39,735 nucleotides of DNA from Pseudomonadales bacterium (GTDB taxonomy: Bacteria > Pseudomonadota > Gammaproteobacteria > Pseudomonadales > Pseudohongiellaceae): assembly GCA_023254735.1 (NCBI GenBank), contig JALRKV010000090.1:1-39735 (forward strand). The letters run 5' to 3'. This document shows positions 19,377 through 28,261 of this stretch, in pieces (position 1 is the first letter of the stretch; each line of letters starts with the position of its first letter). The notes beneath the pieces are model-generated. The model made no database searches and was not told the origin of the DNA. It saw only the letters and a list, made by a program, of their open reading frames with translations. Position numbers and translations under genes: made by a program.

Positions 19377-19954
19377 GGCACTGCAACCTGAAGTGAATCT
19401 GCGCCCACTGCGAAAGTGATGCTTTCGATGTTTCCGCCCCGCTCGACATTCACAAGATTCGACTGATCAGGCCAGACATCGCGCAACACGCTATTGATGA
19501 CGCGAAGCTTTAACGCCTTATCGATGTGGCTAGCCGCGAAGTCTGGCACTTCTTGGTAAACCCAAAGGTATTGGCCGTCGATTTCTTCACCGAGGTAGAG
19601 CGGGGTCAACTCCTTCAATAACCCGCTATCATCAATAGCCACAGCAAAGCGATTGACCACATAGCTGCCAAAAAGTGCACGCGAGTCAGCGGACTCAATG
19701 ATGTCTTGCTTGTTGCCAAACACAACACTTGCGGCATGCTCGGCGTCGTGAAGAAATAGTCTGTGCATTATTTCTAGACTGCCGGTATTGGCATTAAACA
19801 GCAATCTTGTAACCGCCGTTTTCTGTTGATGGGCATAGCTCGGGATACTGAAAACTATCAGCAGTGCAGCGAATATAAACCAGCAAGCCCGCTTCAGCGC
19901 GGGCGTGCCTGTAATGGGAAAAGCTGAGCTAGTTTGCGCTCTCATCATCCTCAT
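19373..19954 (-). CDS. Exported DUF6702-like protein
   Basis: A hydrophobic segment (about residues 20-40, KRACWFIFAALLIVFSIPSYA) ends in a likely signal-peptidase site before HQQKTAVTRLLFN. The mature part has the pattern NTGSLEIMHRLFLHDAEHA and a following beta-rich region, as in DUF6702 proteins. The function is unknown. Several ATGs are possible; I use 19954 because GAGG lies ten bases upstream. That start lies inside the end of the M1 peptidase gene (26-base overlap), which strongly suggests translational coupling. The final product would be periplasmic or envelope-associated. The family assignment is from memory of the motif and is moderate. Confidence 0.72.
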   Translation of the reverse strand: MRMMRAQTSSAFPITGTPALKRACWFIFAALLIVFSIPSYAHQQKTAVTRLLFNANTGSLEIMHRLFLHDAEHAASVVFGNKQDIIESADSRALFGSYVVNRFAVAIDDSGLLKELTPLYLGEEIDGQYLWVYQEVPDFAASHIDKALKLRVINSVLRDVWPDQSNLVNVERGGNIESITFAVGADSLQVAVP

Positions 19955-22406
19955 TCTCGTCCTCATCACTATCAGCTTTAAGCTCCGTCTTAATGTCCTG
20001 CATGATGTCGCGCGAGACACGACGACTGCTCGCAGATGCCTTAAAGCTTTCGATTCGTGAGGGCACCAGCCGGCGTGGATAGAAGTTATTTTCTATGTCT
20101 GCATCGGCTGTTTCCATGTGCGGATCGATGGTGAGTGAAACGATTTCGCGCTCGGTTACGATAAGCTTTTTTACTGCCTTAGGTGATCGTCGCCAAATCT
20201 CTGCGGGATAGCGAATCTGCTCGGTCACGCCATCAGCATATTCGATGTCGAGTATGATCGGCATTACCAAGCCACCCTTATTAGCGAATTCCACCAGATA
20301 GTAATTGCGGTCTTCACTTACTGCCTTATCGAGCGTTTCGCGTTCCCAGTCCTCAAGCCCTTCGAGGAAAGAATTGTAGGCATTGCGCTCTTTATTCGTG
20401 ACAGTAAATTCGTCGTTCTCATCATAGAAATCACGGACGTCGGGGTTGCGCTCTACCCACGTGCGCATACCTGCAGCGCGGTTACGCTCGCTAAACAACG
20501 AAGGCGAGAAGGCCTTGTCGTCCTCACGCTCACGCGCGAAGTCAATGTCAGGATTCTCCGTATTCATCTGCATTTGGTACACGCGCTCTAAAGAGATATC
20601 AACGTGGTCTGTGGTATAAAACCAGCCGCGCCAGAACCAATCCAGATCGATACCCGACGCTTCTTCCATCGTGCGGAAGAAGTCAGAGGGCGTGGGACGC
20701 TTAAATTCCCAACGCCGCGAATATTCTTTAAACGCGAAATCAAAAAGCTCGCGCCCCATAATTGTTTCGCGCAAAATATTCAGCGCCGTTGCCGGTTTAG
20801 AATAGGCGTTCGGCCCAAGTCGCAGCACACTGTCTGACTGCGTCATCACAGGTACTTGATTACTCGACACCATGTAATCAACGATATAGCGCGGCTCAAC
20901 GCCCCAAGGAATCTCGGCATCCCATTCGCGGCCAGCGACCCCGTCGAGATAGCTGTTGATGCCTTCGTCCATCCACGTCCACTGACGCTCATCGGAGTTA
21001 ACGATCATTGGGAAATAGAAATGTCCAACCTCATGAATCACCACACCAATAAGGAATCGTTTCTCGGCAAGTGTGTAGGTGCGGCTGCCGTCCTCCTGCA
21101 GCGTCGTGCGCGGGCCATTGAAGGTAATCATCGGATATTCCATGCCGCCGACAAAGCCGATATTGACGGATTGCGCGGTAGGATAGGGATAATCGAATGA
21201 GAATCGGCTGTAGACTTCGAGCGTGTGTATTACCGATTCCGTTGAGTATTTTGCCCAAAGGTCACCGCCCTCTTTTGGCCAGAAGGACATCGCAAGCACG
21301 AGCTCCTGCTCGGCGCCTTCCTGCCGGTAGCCCTTGGCATCCCAGATGTATTTGCGTGACGAAGACCACGCGAAATCGCGCACGTTTTTGGCACTAAAAC
21401 GCCAGGTCTTTGTTTCGTCGGTGCCTTCAGCTTCGTTTGCTAACGCTTCCTCAGGTGTGACAATCAACACCGGTCGCTCTGCCGTTTCTGCCTCTCGAAG
21501 GCGGCGACGCTGCTCATCGGTGAGCACTTGACTCGCGTTCTCAAGCTCCCCCGTCGCAGCAACGATATGATCGGCTGGAACCGTCATAGCAACGTCGTAG
21601 TCGCCAAATTCCAGTGTGAACTCACCCGAGCCCAAGAATTCCTTATTCGTCCAGCCTTCGTAGTCGGTATAGGCGACGAGGCGTGGAAACCATTGTGCGA
21701 GAGCATAAATAGTATTGCCGTTTTCACCTTCGTCGGCAAAATATTCGTAGCCTGCGCGCGGGCCTATGACGTCGCCGTTAACAATGTTGTAGGCATAGTC
21801 GATCTTAAAATCTACCTTAGCACCAGGGCGCAGAGGACGGGCCAAATCGACTCTCATCAACGTGCCTACGATAGTGTGACTTAACGCATTACCCGACCCA
21901 TCGACAACAGACTGAATGTCGTAGCCAAGTTCGGCCTCTTCCATGTATTGAATTTCTCGGAGCTGTCCGAGACTCACTCGCGCAGGCGATCCTGGCTCGG
22001 GGCTAGAACGGTTAAAGGTCTCACTGAGCTGCGCGATGGAATCATTACGGAACCGATTCTGATCCAATTGCAGCCAAAGGTAATTCAGCGTGTCGGGGGA
22101 ATTATTCTGGTAGGAAATCGATTCGCTGCCCTGAATACTGTGCGTATCCTCATTGAGGGTTACGTCAATCTCATAATCGACTTTCTGCTGCCAATACTGA
22201 TGGCCAGGCTGCCCAGCTGCGTTACGGTAAACATTCGGCGTAGGCAATACTTCGTCCAGCTGACGAAATTTATCTTGATAATCGCCTTTCGTCTGTTGAA
22301 TTCCCTGCGCCGCTGCAATGCCGCTGACGAGGCTTAGCGCAGCGCCCAGTAAACTGATCTTTAATACGGCAGGCAAGCTTAAGCGCTTGAATTTGAGATC
22401 ACTCAT
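19929..22406 (-). CDS. Exported M1 family metallopeptidase
   Basis: This 825-residue gluzincin has a signal peptide (SLPAVLKISLLGAALSLVSGIAAA). It has the aminopeptidase-like exopeptidase motif GGMEYPM, the zinc site HEVGH (458-462) and, after 18 residues, the third ligand E481 in MDEGINSYL. M1 enzymes remove N-terminal residues from peptides; this long exported group is little characterised. The C-terminal end is a strongly acidic tail (about the last 15 residues, rich in Asp and Glu) that overlaps the start of the DUF6702-like gene in another frame. It is divergent from the sterol-desaturase-family gene across a 244-base gap. Confidence 0.92.
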   Translation of the reverse strand: MSDLKFKRLSLPAVLKISLLGAALSLVSGIAAAQGIQQTKGDYQDKFRQLDEVLPTPNVYRNAAGQPGHQYWQQKVDYEIDVTLNEDTHSIQGSESISYQNNSPDTLNYLWLQLDQNRFRNDSIAQLSETFNRSSPEPGSPARVSLGQLREIQYMEEAELGYDIQSVVDGSGNALSHTIVGTLMRVDLARPLRPGAKVDFKIDYAYNIVNGDVIGPRAGYEYFADEGENGNTIYALAQWFPRLVAYTDYEGWTNKEFLGSGEFTLEFGDYDVAMTVPADHIVAATGELENASQVLTDEQRRRLREAETAERPVLIVTPEEALANEAEGTDETKTWRFSAKNVRDFAWSSSRKYIWDAKGYRQEGAEQELVLAMSFWPKEGGDLWAKYSTESVIHTLEVYSRFSFDYPYPTAQSVNIGFVGGMEYPMITFNGPRTTLQEDGSRTYTLAEKRFLIGVVIHEVGHFYFPMIVNSDERQWTWMDEGINSYLDGVAGREWDAEIPWGVEPRYIVDYMVSSNQVPVMTQSDSVLRLGPNAYSKPATALNILRETIMGRELFDFAFKEYSRRWEFKRPTPSDFFRTMEEASGIDLDWFWRGWFYTTDHVDISLERVYQMQMNTENPDIDFAREREDDKAFSPSLFSERNRAAGMRTWVERNPDVRDFYDENDEFTVTNKERNAYNSFLEGLEDWERETLDKAVSEDRNYYLVEFANKGGLVMPIILDIEYADGVTEQIRYPAEIWRRSPKAVKKLIVTEREIVSLTIDPHMETADADIENNFYPRRLVPSRIESFKASASSRRVSRDIMQDIKTELKADSDEDENEDDESAN

Positions 22407-22422
22407 AAGAAGGTACTCTGGT

Positions 22423-22443
22423 TGCTATTGTTACTGCTATTGT
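22423..22443. repeat. Nine-base direct repeat with 12-base period upstream of the M1 peptidase gene
   Basis: TGCTATTGT occurs at 22423-22431 and again at 22435-22443, separated by TAC. It starts 17 bases before the peptidase start codon, within a T/A/G-rich stretch. It could be simple-sequence drift or a pair of half-sites; no regulator is recognised. Confidence 0.3.
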
Positions 22444-22650
22444 GATTGCAAAAGTATTTGTAATAGTGATTGGCTTGTTTCGTGTCCAAGAGCTCTGGCA
22501 AGGACGATCCGAATCGGGTAATTTTCTCTAAACGGGGCTATGATACTCTTTTTCATCAATATTGGCAGGCGCATTAGGCGGAGAATCACACCGCGCGGCA
22601 CGCTCAATCATGACTGAACGAAGAATACGAAATACATTGAGAAGACTTCC

Positions 22651-23919
22651 ATGGATTTAATCGCTATCGCAGTGCCCTTCTTCCTCGCACTGATTCTGGC
22701 CGAATTTATTTACGGCATTGTCCGCGGTCGCAACACTTACCGTCTGAATGACACGATCAATAGCCTTTCAATGGGCTCACTGAGCTCACTCAGCGGGCTA
22801 ATGATAGTAGGCGGCTCGGCGCTGATCTATGAGTTCGTGGTCGAGGCCTTTGCTCTAACGCAGTTATCGGCAGAATCGACGCTTGTATGGGTTGCTACCT
22901 TTATTTTTTACGACCTTGCCTATTACTGGAAGCACCGCCTGGGTCACGAAGTAGCCCTTTTTTGGGGCTCGCATGTCTCGCATCATCAAAGCGAAGATTA
23001 CAATTTAGGTACTGCGCTCCGCCAGACGAGCATCGACTTTCACGGCTTTCTATTCCTTATACCCTTCTTCATTGTCGGCGTGCCAGGCGAAGTCCTCGTT
23101 GCAACAGTAAGTCTCAACCTAATCTACCAATTTTGGGTGCACACTCAGCATGTACCGAAGCTTGGGCCTATCGAATGGATCATGGTGACGCCCTCAAACC
23201 ACCGCGTCCATCACGCGCGCAATGATCAGTATGTCGACAAGAATTACGGCGGAGTCTTCATTATTTGGGACAGAATTTTCGGCACCTTTCAGGACGAACT
23301 AGCGGAGGAACCGGCTGTTTATGGCCTACGTAAGCCTCTGAATAGCTGGAACCCCCTGTGGGCGAATACGCATGTTTACTGGCGACTTCTGGTTGATTTA
23401 GTAAAGATGAAGGGCTTAAAAAACAAAGTCCAACTCTTGTTTAAGCGCCCCGGGTGGCTCCCTGAAGGCTACGCGAAAACCTGCAAAGCGGCGCCCATTG
23501 ACCTTAAATCCAAATACGACCCTCCCGTTGCCGGCGCAACGAAGGCCTATGTGTTTGGTCAATTTCTTATCACGGTCGCCGTGAGCCTCTCCCTCGCTGA
23601 CCTTGCCTCTTTGGCAAGCCCCGCAGAGCTTTGGGCCGCTGCTGGCTTCATTGTGTTGTCACTCTTTGCACATGGCCACATACTCGACAGACGTGGAAAC
23701 AGTGTGCCACTCGAATGTGCTCGCTTGATACTCGCCATTGCGCTCGCTTTTTTGCTCCCACTGGGGGCAACGCTCTCTGCGCTTCTCGGCTACTCTGCCG
23801 CCGCCTCGCTGATCATCGTAGGCATGAGTGCAGCCTGCAAGCGCAACATACTGAGTTCTAGGGATCAGGAGATTGGCAAAGGGAGTGTAAGCGAGGGGCT
23901 AGCAAAGGCTTCCGTTTAA
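22651..23919 (+). CDS. Sterol desaturase / fatty acid hydroxylase family membrane protein
   Basis: This 422-residue di-iron membrane oxygenase has the histidine clusters of the family: HRLGH (95-99), SHVSHH with H108, H111 and H112, and HRVHH (184-188), plus HTQH between them. Hydrophobic segments flank the boxes. Residues from about 285 on form further hydrophobic segments (roughly 295-400) not needed for the oxygenase core. Bacterial members hydroxylate or desaturate lipids, carotenoids or alkyl glycerols; the substrate here is unknown. The ATG at 22651 follows a GAGAAGA stretch. It converges on the unrecognised membrane protein gene. Confidence 0.9.
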   Translation: MDLIAIAVPFFLALILAEFIYGIVRGRNTYRLNDTINSLSMGSLSSLSGLMIVGGSALIYEFVVEAFALTQLSAESTLVWVATFIFYDLAYYWKHRLGHEVALFWGSHVSHHQSEDYNLGTALRQTSIDFHGFLFLIPFFIVGVPGEVLVATVSLNLIYQFWVHTQHVPKLGPIEWIMVTPSNHRVHHARNDQYVDKNYGGVFIIWDRIFGTFQDELAEEPAVYGLRKPLNSWNPLWANTHVYWRLLVDLVKMKGLKNKVQLLFKRPGWLPEGYAKTCKAAPIDLKSKYDPPVAGATKAYVFGQFLITVAVSLSLADLASLASPAELWAAAGFIVLSLFAHGHILDRRGNSVPLECARLILAIALAFLLPLGATLSALLGYSAAASLIIVGMSAACKRNILSSRDQEIGKGSVSEGLAKASV

Positions 23920-23937
23920 ATGAACGTTGCAATGCAG

Positions 23938-24663
23938 TCAGAGCTGGATAAGAGGAAAGTCGTCGATTAGCTCGCCGGAGTCAATTTCGCGCAGTTCGAA
24001 TTGAGCCTGCTGCGCCTCTCTAAGCGCTTGCCTGAGCGACGTCCCCTCTTCCAAATTCGTAATCACGAATACCGCTTTGCCGGTCAAATCCCCCAAAGGC
24101 GCTACGCTAAGCGGATTGAAGACATATTCCTCGCTCTCACTCAGCAGACCCTTTACGCTTGCCTCGACGCTCAATGCGCTGCCTGGAGGCGCATCACGCA
24201 CCGCTCGATACAGGGAAGTGTCACCGCGCGCATCAAGAACGCGAAGGTAAAGTTCGACCTCGCGTGTAAAGAGCTCGGCGTTTCTTAACTCGATTGTTGG
24301 TGTATAGATCGGATAGCTAAAGCCCACTTCGACAATGCCGTTGCTTGAGGCATCGGTAATGAGTGCACTGAGGATTTGCTCGCCACGGATTCCCTCCCCC
24401 TCCCGCTGAGGGAGCAAGAGAAAAAAGTAGAGCGCGACAAAGAAAAGCAGCGGTATGACAAAAAATCCGGCAAATACCATCGGAGATCGCAGAAAGGGCG
24501 AAAGCCAGGGCCGTACGCCAACAAGGCCCAAAATCACCACCGCTGCACTCAAGAGCGCTCTAGAAGGAATGGCGAGTCTGCCGACCAGAACCGCATTGGC
24601 GTCGAGCCAATAGAGGAGCAAGGCGGCTAGCAGTAGGCTCGAGGCAGACAGCAGGCGGGGCAT
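23938..24663 (-). CDS. Unrecognised three-helix membrane protein following lipA
   Basis: I do not recognise this 241-residue protein. It has three hydrophobic segments (about residues 4-20, 35-53 and 62-86) followed by a soluble domain of about 155 residues with alternating beta-strand patterns and many Glu residues (for example GIVEVGFSYPIYTPTIELRN). Topology suggests the domain is outside the inner membrane. The ATG at 24663 lies only four bases after the lipA stop, so the two are probably translationally coupled; the open frame runs further upstream into lipA but that start is unlikely. It is the last gene of the proA-to-lipA run. A link to lipoate metabolism is only positional. Confidence 0.75.
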   Translation of the reverse strand: MPRLLSASSLLLAALLLYWLDANAVLVGRLAIPSRALLSAAVVILGLVGVRPWLSPFLRSPMVFAGFFVIPLLFFVALYFFLLLPQREGEGIRGEQILSALITDASSNGIVEVGFSYPIYTPTIELRNAELFTREVELYLRVLDARGDTSLYRAVRDAPPGSALSVEASVKGLLSESEEYVFNPLSVAPLGDLTGKAVFVITNLEEGTSLRQALREAQQAQFELREIDSGELIDDFPLIQL

Positions 24664-24667
24664 CGAA

Positions 24668-25651
24668 TTAGGCCTTGATGACGATTTCTTCGCCCTGAGC
24701 CTGCTTATCAGCATGATACGACGAACGCACTAGCGGTCCGCTTGCTACATGCTTAAAGCCAAGCTCCTCACCGAACCGACGCAGCGCGTCGAATTCGTCG
24801 GGGTGGACGAAGCGCTCGACCTTAAGGTGGTCTTTGCTAGGCTGCAGGTACTGACCAAGCGTTACCATATCAACATCGTGCGCGTAGAGGTCGCGCATGA
24901 CATCTTTCACCTCATCGATTGTCTCACCGAGCCCGAGCATCAGCCCAGACTTCGTTACAACCTCGGGGCGGAGTGCTTTATATCCCTTCAAAAGATCAAG
25001 AGACCACTGATAGTCAGCACCTGGACGGGCTTTCTTGTAGAGGCGGGGGACGGTCTCGAGGTTGTGGTTAAACACGTCCGGCGGCGTCTCTTTCAGAATA
25101 TCGAGTGCGATCTGCATACGTCCTCGAAAATCAGGCACTAACACCTCAACCTGAATTTCAGGATTAAAGCGCCGCGTTTCGCTTATGCAATTCGCGAAAT
25201 GTTGTGCCCCACTGTCTTTTAAGTCGTCACGATCGACTGAAGTGATCACAACATAACTCAAACCCATTTCTTTGATCGCACTGGCAAGCTCAGTCGGCTC
25301 ATTGGGGTCGAGTGCATTGGGCTTGCCGTGGGCAACATCGCAGAAGGGACAGCGTCGCGTGCATATCTCGCCCATAATCATGAAGGTCGCAGTGCCGTTG
25401 CTAAAACACTCGCCTAGATTAGGGCACGAAGCTTCTTCGCAAACTGACGCCAGTTTGTGTTCGCGGAGTTTCTGCTTGATATGATTGATTCTGGGCGACG
25501 CAGGAATTTTAACGCGAATCCAGTCAGGTTTGGTTGGCAACTCCTCGGTTGGGATCACCTTAAGAGGAATACGCCTCACCTTGTCTGCGCCGCGCAGCTT
25601 CTCGCCTTCGATTAACACATTTCGACGCTTTCGCTCTGTTGTCTCTGTCAT
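24668..25651 (-). CDS. lipA: Lipoyl synthase LipA
   Basis: LipA is a radical-SAM enzyme that inserts two sulfurs into octanoyl groups on the E2 and GcvH proteins to make lipoyl cofactors. It carries both iron-sulfur sites: the auxiliary cluster cysteines in [14 protein letters not shown] and the radical-[11 protein letters not shown]. The C-terminal part ends with a conserved-looking Arg-Ser-Ser stretch ([11 protein letters not shown]), the serine of which is a cluster ligand in characterised LipA. At 327 residues it is of normal length. The start at 25651 is preceded by AGG and by a plausible promoter of its own, even though it also lies downstream of lipB. Confidence 0.97.
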   Translation of the reverse strand: MTETTERKRRNVLIEGEKLRGADKVRRIPLKVIPTEELPTKPDWIRVKIPASPRINHIKQKLREHKLASVCEEASCPNLGECFSNGTATFMIMGEICTRRCPFCDVAHGKPNALDPNEPTELASAIKEMGLSYVVITSVDRDDLKDSGAQHFANCISETRRFNPEIQVEVLVPDFRGRMQIALDILKETPPDVFNHNLETVPRLYKKARPGADYQWSLDLLKGYKALRPEVVTKSGLMLGLGETIDEVKDVMRDLYAHDVDMVTLGQYLQPSKDHLKVERFVHPDEFDALRRFGEELGFKHVASGPLVRSSYHADKQAQGEEIVIKA

Positions 25652-25690
25652 TTTGACCTAGCTCACTCCGCCGGCGCACCGGCATTCAAT

Positions 25691-25719
25691 TTTTTAGCCT
25701 GCTTAAAAAGGCATTTCAA
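25691..25719 (-). promoter_or_regulatory. Sigma70-like promoter for lipA
   Basis: On the minus strand TTGAAA (25719-25714) is followed after exactly 17 bases by TAAAAA (25696-25691). That gives 5/6 and 4/6 matches to the consensus boxes. Transcription would start near 25684, about 33 bases before the lipA ATG, next to a GCCGG/CCGGC hairpin at 25670-25683. It fits a separate lipA transcript within the 109-base lipB-lipA gap. Confidence 0.45.
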
Positions 25720-25760
25720 TTTGTAATTACTCCCTCTCCGGTGAGGAGAAGGCAGCGGCG

Positions 25761-26462
25761 CTAGGCTACATACCCTAACCGCGTAAGCAAAGCCGCAATA
25801 AGCGCGCTGCTCACTTCTTGCATTAAATTACGCTCGGTATCGACCTTGCCGATTAGATCTGCGACCTGCGTGACTTTGAGGTTCTCGAACCCGCAGGGGT
25901 TTATTCTATCGAACGGCGATTTGTCCATGTCGACATTGAGACTCAGCCCGTGATAGCTCAACCCGTTTTTGATGCGCAAGCCTAGCGCGGCGATTTTCGC
26001 GCCGTTCACATAGACGCCCGGAGCATCGGAACGACGCTCTCCCCTGATGCCAAACGTAGCAAGCGCCTCGACGATCGCCTCCTCGATGAGATCCACTAAT
26101 TCGCGAACTCCCATCTTGCGACGCTTCACATCGATGAGTAGATAGCCGACAAGTTGGCCCGGACCATGGTAGGTAACTTGACCACCGCGGTCGATCTGCA
26201 CAATGGGAATATCGCCGGCATCGAGTATATGCTCTGCCCTACCCGCTTGCCCCTGAGTGAAGACAGGCTTGTGACTCAGCATCCATATCTCGTCATCACG
26301 ACCGGGCCTCGGATGTTCGGCGAGATAGCGCATCGCGTGCCAGAGAGGCACATAGTCTTGAAGCCCTAGCCGCCTTACTTTCAACCCTATTTCGCTGGGC
26401 CTGGTTAAAGGCAGATTAGGCGCTGGGACTGCCTGCTCCCACTTGTACGCATCTAAATGCAT
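25761..26462 (-). CDS. lipB: Octanoyltransferase LipB
   Basis: LipB transfers octanoyl from acyl carrier protein to the lipoyl domains of dehydrogenase E2 subunits, the step before LipA. The motifs RGGQVTYHGPGQ and GLRIKNGLSYHGLSLN, and INPCGFENL with the catalytic cysteine, are all present. The length is 233 residues; about 20 extra N-terminal residues precede the conserved start (VRRLGLQDY). The ATG at 26462 touches the ybeD stop directly (TAGATG), pointing to coupled translation. Confidence 0.96.
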   Translation of the reverse strand: MHLDAYKWEQAVPAPNLPLTRPSEIGLKVRRLGLQDYVPLWHAMRYLAEHPRPGRDDEIWMLSHKPVFTQGQAGRAEHILDAGDIPIVQIDRGGQVTYHGPGQLVGYLLIDVKRRKMGVRELVDLIEEAIVEALATFGIRGERRSDAPGVYVNGAKIAALGLRIKNGLSYHGLSLNVDMDKSPFDRINPCGFENLKVTQVADLIGKVDTERNLMQEVSSALIAALLTRLGYVA

Positions 26463-26768
26463 CTAAAGCACCATCTTCACGTGCTCGATCGTCTTTAGCT
26501 CTGCAAATATCTTTTCGAGTTGCTCTGCACCCGTGGCCGCAATAGTGACTCGCACCGAGACATAGTTACCCTTATTGCTCTCGTTAATCTCTATGAGCTC
26601 TTCGGATATCTTGCCCGCATGGCGCTCGAGCACACTTATTGCCATCGCCCGGAAACCCGGCGCAGACACGCCAATTACTTTGATTGGGTAGAGACAGGGA
26701 AACTCTATTTTTGGCGCTTCTTGATCAGTACCCAGTGGCGTCTCGGTAAACGTGATGTCTTTGGTCAT
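26463..26768 (-). CDS. ybeD: YbeD (DUF493) family protein
   Basis: This 101-residue protein matches the DUF493/YbeD family. It has the FPCLYPIKVIG segment and a ferredoxin-like alpha/beta pattern with YVSVRVTIAATGAEQLEKIFAEL. The fold resembles regulatory ACT-type domains, and the function is unknown. No export signal is present. It sits between dacA (10-base gap) and lipB (stop and start adjoin), the standard gammaproteobacterial order, which strongly supports the call. Confidence 0.92.
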   Translation of the reverse strand: MTKDITFTETPLGTDQEAPKIEFPCLYPIKVIGVSAPGFRAMAISVLERHAGKISEELIEINESNKGNYVSVRVTIAATGAEQLEKIFAELKTIEHVKMVL

Positions 26769-26778
26769 TGCATCGAAC

Positions 26779-27963
26779 CTATGAGAATAAGTTGCTGAAG
26801 AAAAGCGTCAACCAATCGATGAAACGCTTAAACAGACTACCCTGTTCGATATCTTGCATTGCGACTACGTCACCCCTGTAGATGAGATCGCTGTCGAGAG
26901 TGACATTCACCACTCCCATTATTTGCCCTCCGACTAGAGGCGCGCTGACTGCTTCTTCGACGTCGACAGCAGCAGTCAGATTTTCGCCTTGACCGCGGGG
27001 AATCGTAACAAAAACGTCCTCTGTAACACCTAAATCTACGACGGACTGCTCGCCCGACCAAACGGGTACATTGGTCAATACTTGCCCCTCGCTATAGAGC
27101 TGATGGGTTTCAAAATAGCGGAACCCGTAGGTAAACAGTTTTTGTGTCTCAATGGCGCGTGCCTCTGTGCTCGCAGTGCCCATCACTACTGAGATCAGGC
27201 GCATGCCGTCGCGTTCGGCCGAGGCGACGAGGCAGTATCCTGCAGCATCTGTCCAGCCGGTTTTGAGACCATCCACATTGCGATCCCGAAAAAGTAGCGA
27301 GTTGCGGTTAGTCTGAGTAATGCCATTGTAGGTGAACTCGCGTTCGGCATAGATCGGATAGAAATCCTTGTGTTTGTTTACCGTTTCTCGCGCAATGATC
27401 GACAGATCGCGCGCCGACATCGTGTTGTAATACTGCTCGGTATCCAACCCGCTCGAATTCATGAAAAAACTCTGCTGCATGCCCATCACCTCGGCATACT
27501 GATTCATCATGTCAGCAAAGGCCTCTTCACTGCCCGCGATGTGCTCTGCTATCGCGACACTCGCGTCATTGCCTGATTGGATGATAATGCCGCGCAGCAG
27601 ATCCTCTGCGCGGACCATCGTATCGACCCCGACAAACGTCTTCGACCCTTCCATCCGCCAGGCCTTCTCACTAATGTGCACAGGCGTATCGAGCGTCAGG
27701 CGACCGCTGATGATTTCCTCGATGGCAATGTAAGACGTCATAATTTTTGTCAGGCTAGCGGGCGGCAGCGCCTCATCGGCGTTTTCTTCGATCAGAACCT
27801 GCCCGGTTTTGGCGTCAATCAGAATATAACTTGTCGCCGCGATATCTGGCGGGCGTGGAATGATAGCGGGAGCCGCAAATGCCCTGAGAGTTGGCAACAC
27901 GCCAATGCACAGGGCGAGAAGGATTCTGAGTGTGCGCTGGTTAGATCGGACTCTTGATGTCAT
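26779..27963 (-). CDS. dacA: D-alanyl-D-alanine carboxypeptidase (PBP5/6 type)
   Basis: DacA trims the terminal D-alanine from peptidoglycan pentapeptides in the periplasm. The serine-peptidase motifs are SLTK (70-73), SGN (130-132) and KTG (234-236). A signal peptide (about residues 9-31) precedes the domain. The C-terminal beta-rich domain ends in a probable amphipathic membrane anchor (FKRFIDWLTLFFSNLFS). The ATG at 27963 gives 394 residues, a usual length; an upstream extension to 28050 adds a very basic stretch and is unlikely. A 298-base gap separates it from rlpA, so it may have its own promoter. Confidence 0.95.
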   Translation of the reverse strand: MTSRVRSNQRTLRILLALCIGVLPTLRAFAAPAIIPRPPDIAATSYILIDAKTGQVLIEENADEALPPASLTKIMTSYIAIEEIISGRLTLDTPVHISEKAWRMEGSKTFVGVDTMVRAEDLLRGIIIQSGNDASVAIAEHIAGSEEAFADMMNQYAEVMGMQQSFFMNSSGLDTEQYYNTMSARDLSIIARETVNKHKDFYPIYAEREFTYNGITQTNRNSLLFRDRNVDGLKTGWTDAAGYCLVASAERDGMRLISVVMGTASTEARAIETQKLFTYGFRYFETHQLYSEGQVLTNVPVWSGEQSVVDLGVTEDVFVTIPRGQGENLTAAVDVEEAVSAPLVGGQIMGVVNVTLDSDLIYRGDVVAMQDIEQGSLFKRFIDWLTLFFSNLFS

Positions 27964-28261
27964 GGGAAACTCTACTCTTTGTCTGAATTCTCTTTTGCGG
28001 CCCTTCTTATCGATGCGCCACCGGAAATTTCGCTTGGGTCGATAATTCACCCTGCTGCCGCTACCTATGATACTAGTTCTGGCGCGGAATTATTGACCGA
28101 ATTTAACTTCGTGGAGATCGAATCGAAAAATAGGTCACTAGTTTAATGCTTACGCGGCGCTATGCCTACGCATCAGCGGCTATCAATCAGAATAGTCAGC
28201 GCTTAGCCTCGTTTGAGTCACGCTTTGCCCGCATTCAGACGCGTTTATGAAATTACTGGTT
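27964..28261. other. Intergenic region between rlpA and dacA
   Basis: This 298-base gap holds no credible gene. On the minus strand TATCAT (28072-28067) with TCAATA 18 bases upstream is a weak promoter candidate for dacA. No terminator with a T-run was found. It is the largest gap in the otherwise tight proA-to-lipA run. Confidence 0.4.
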
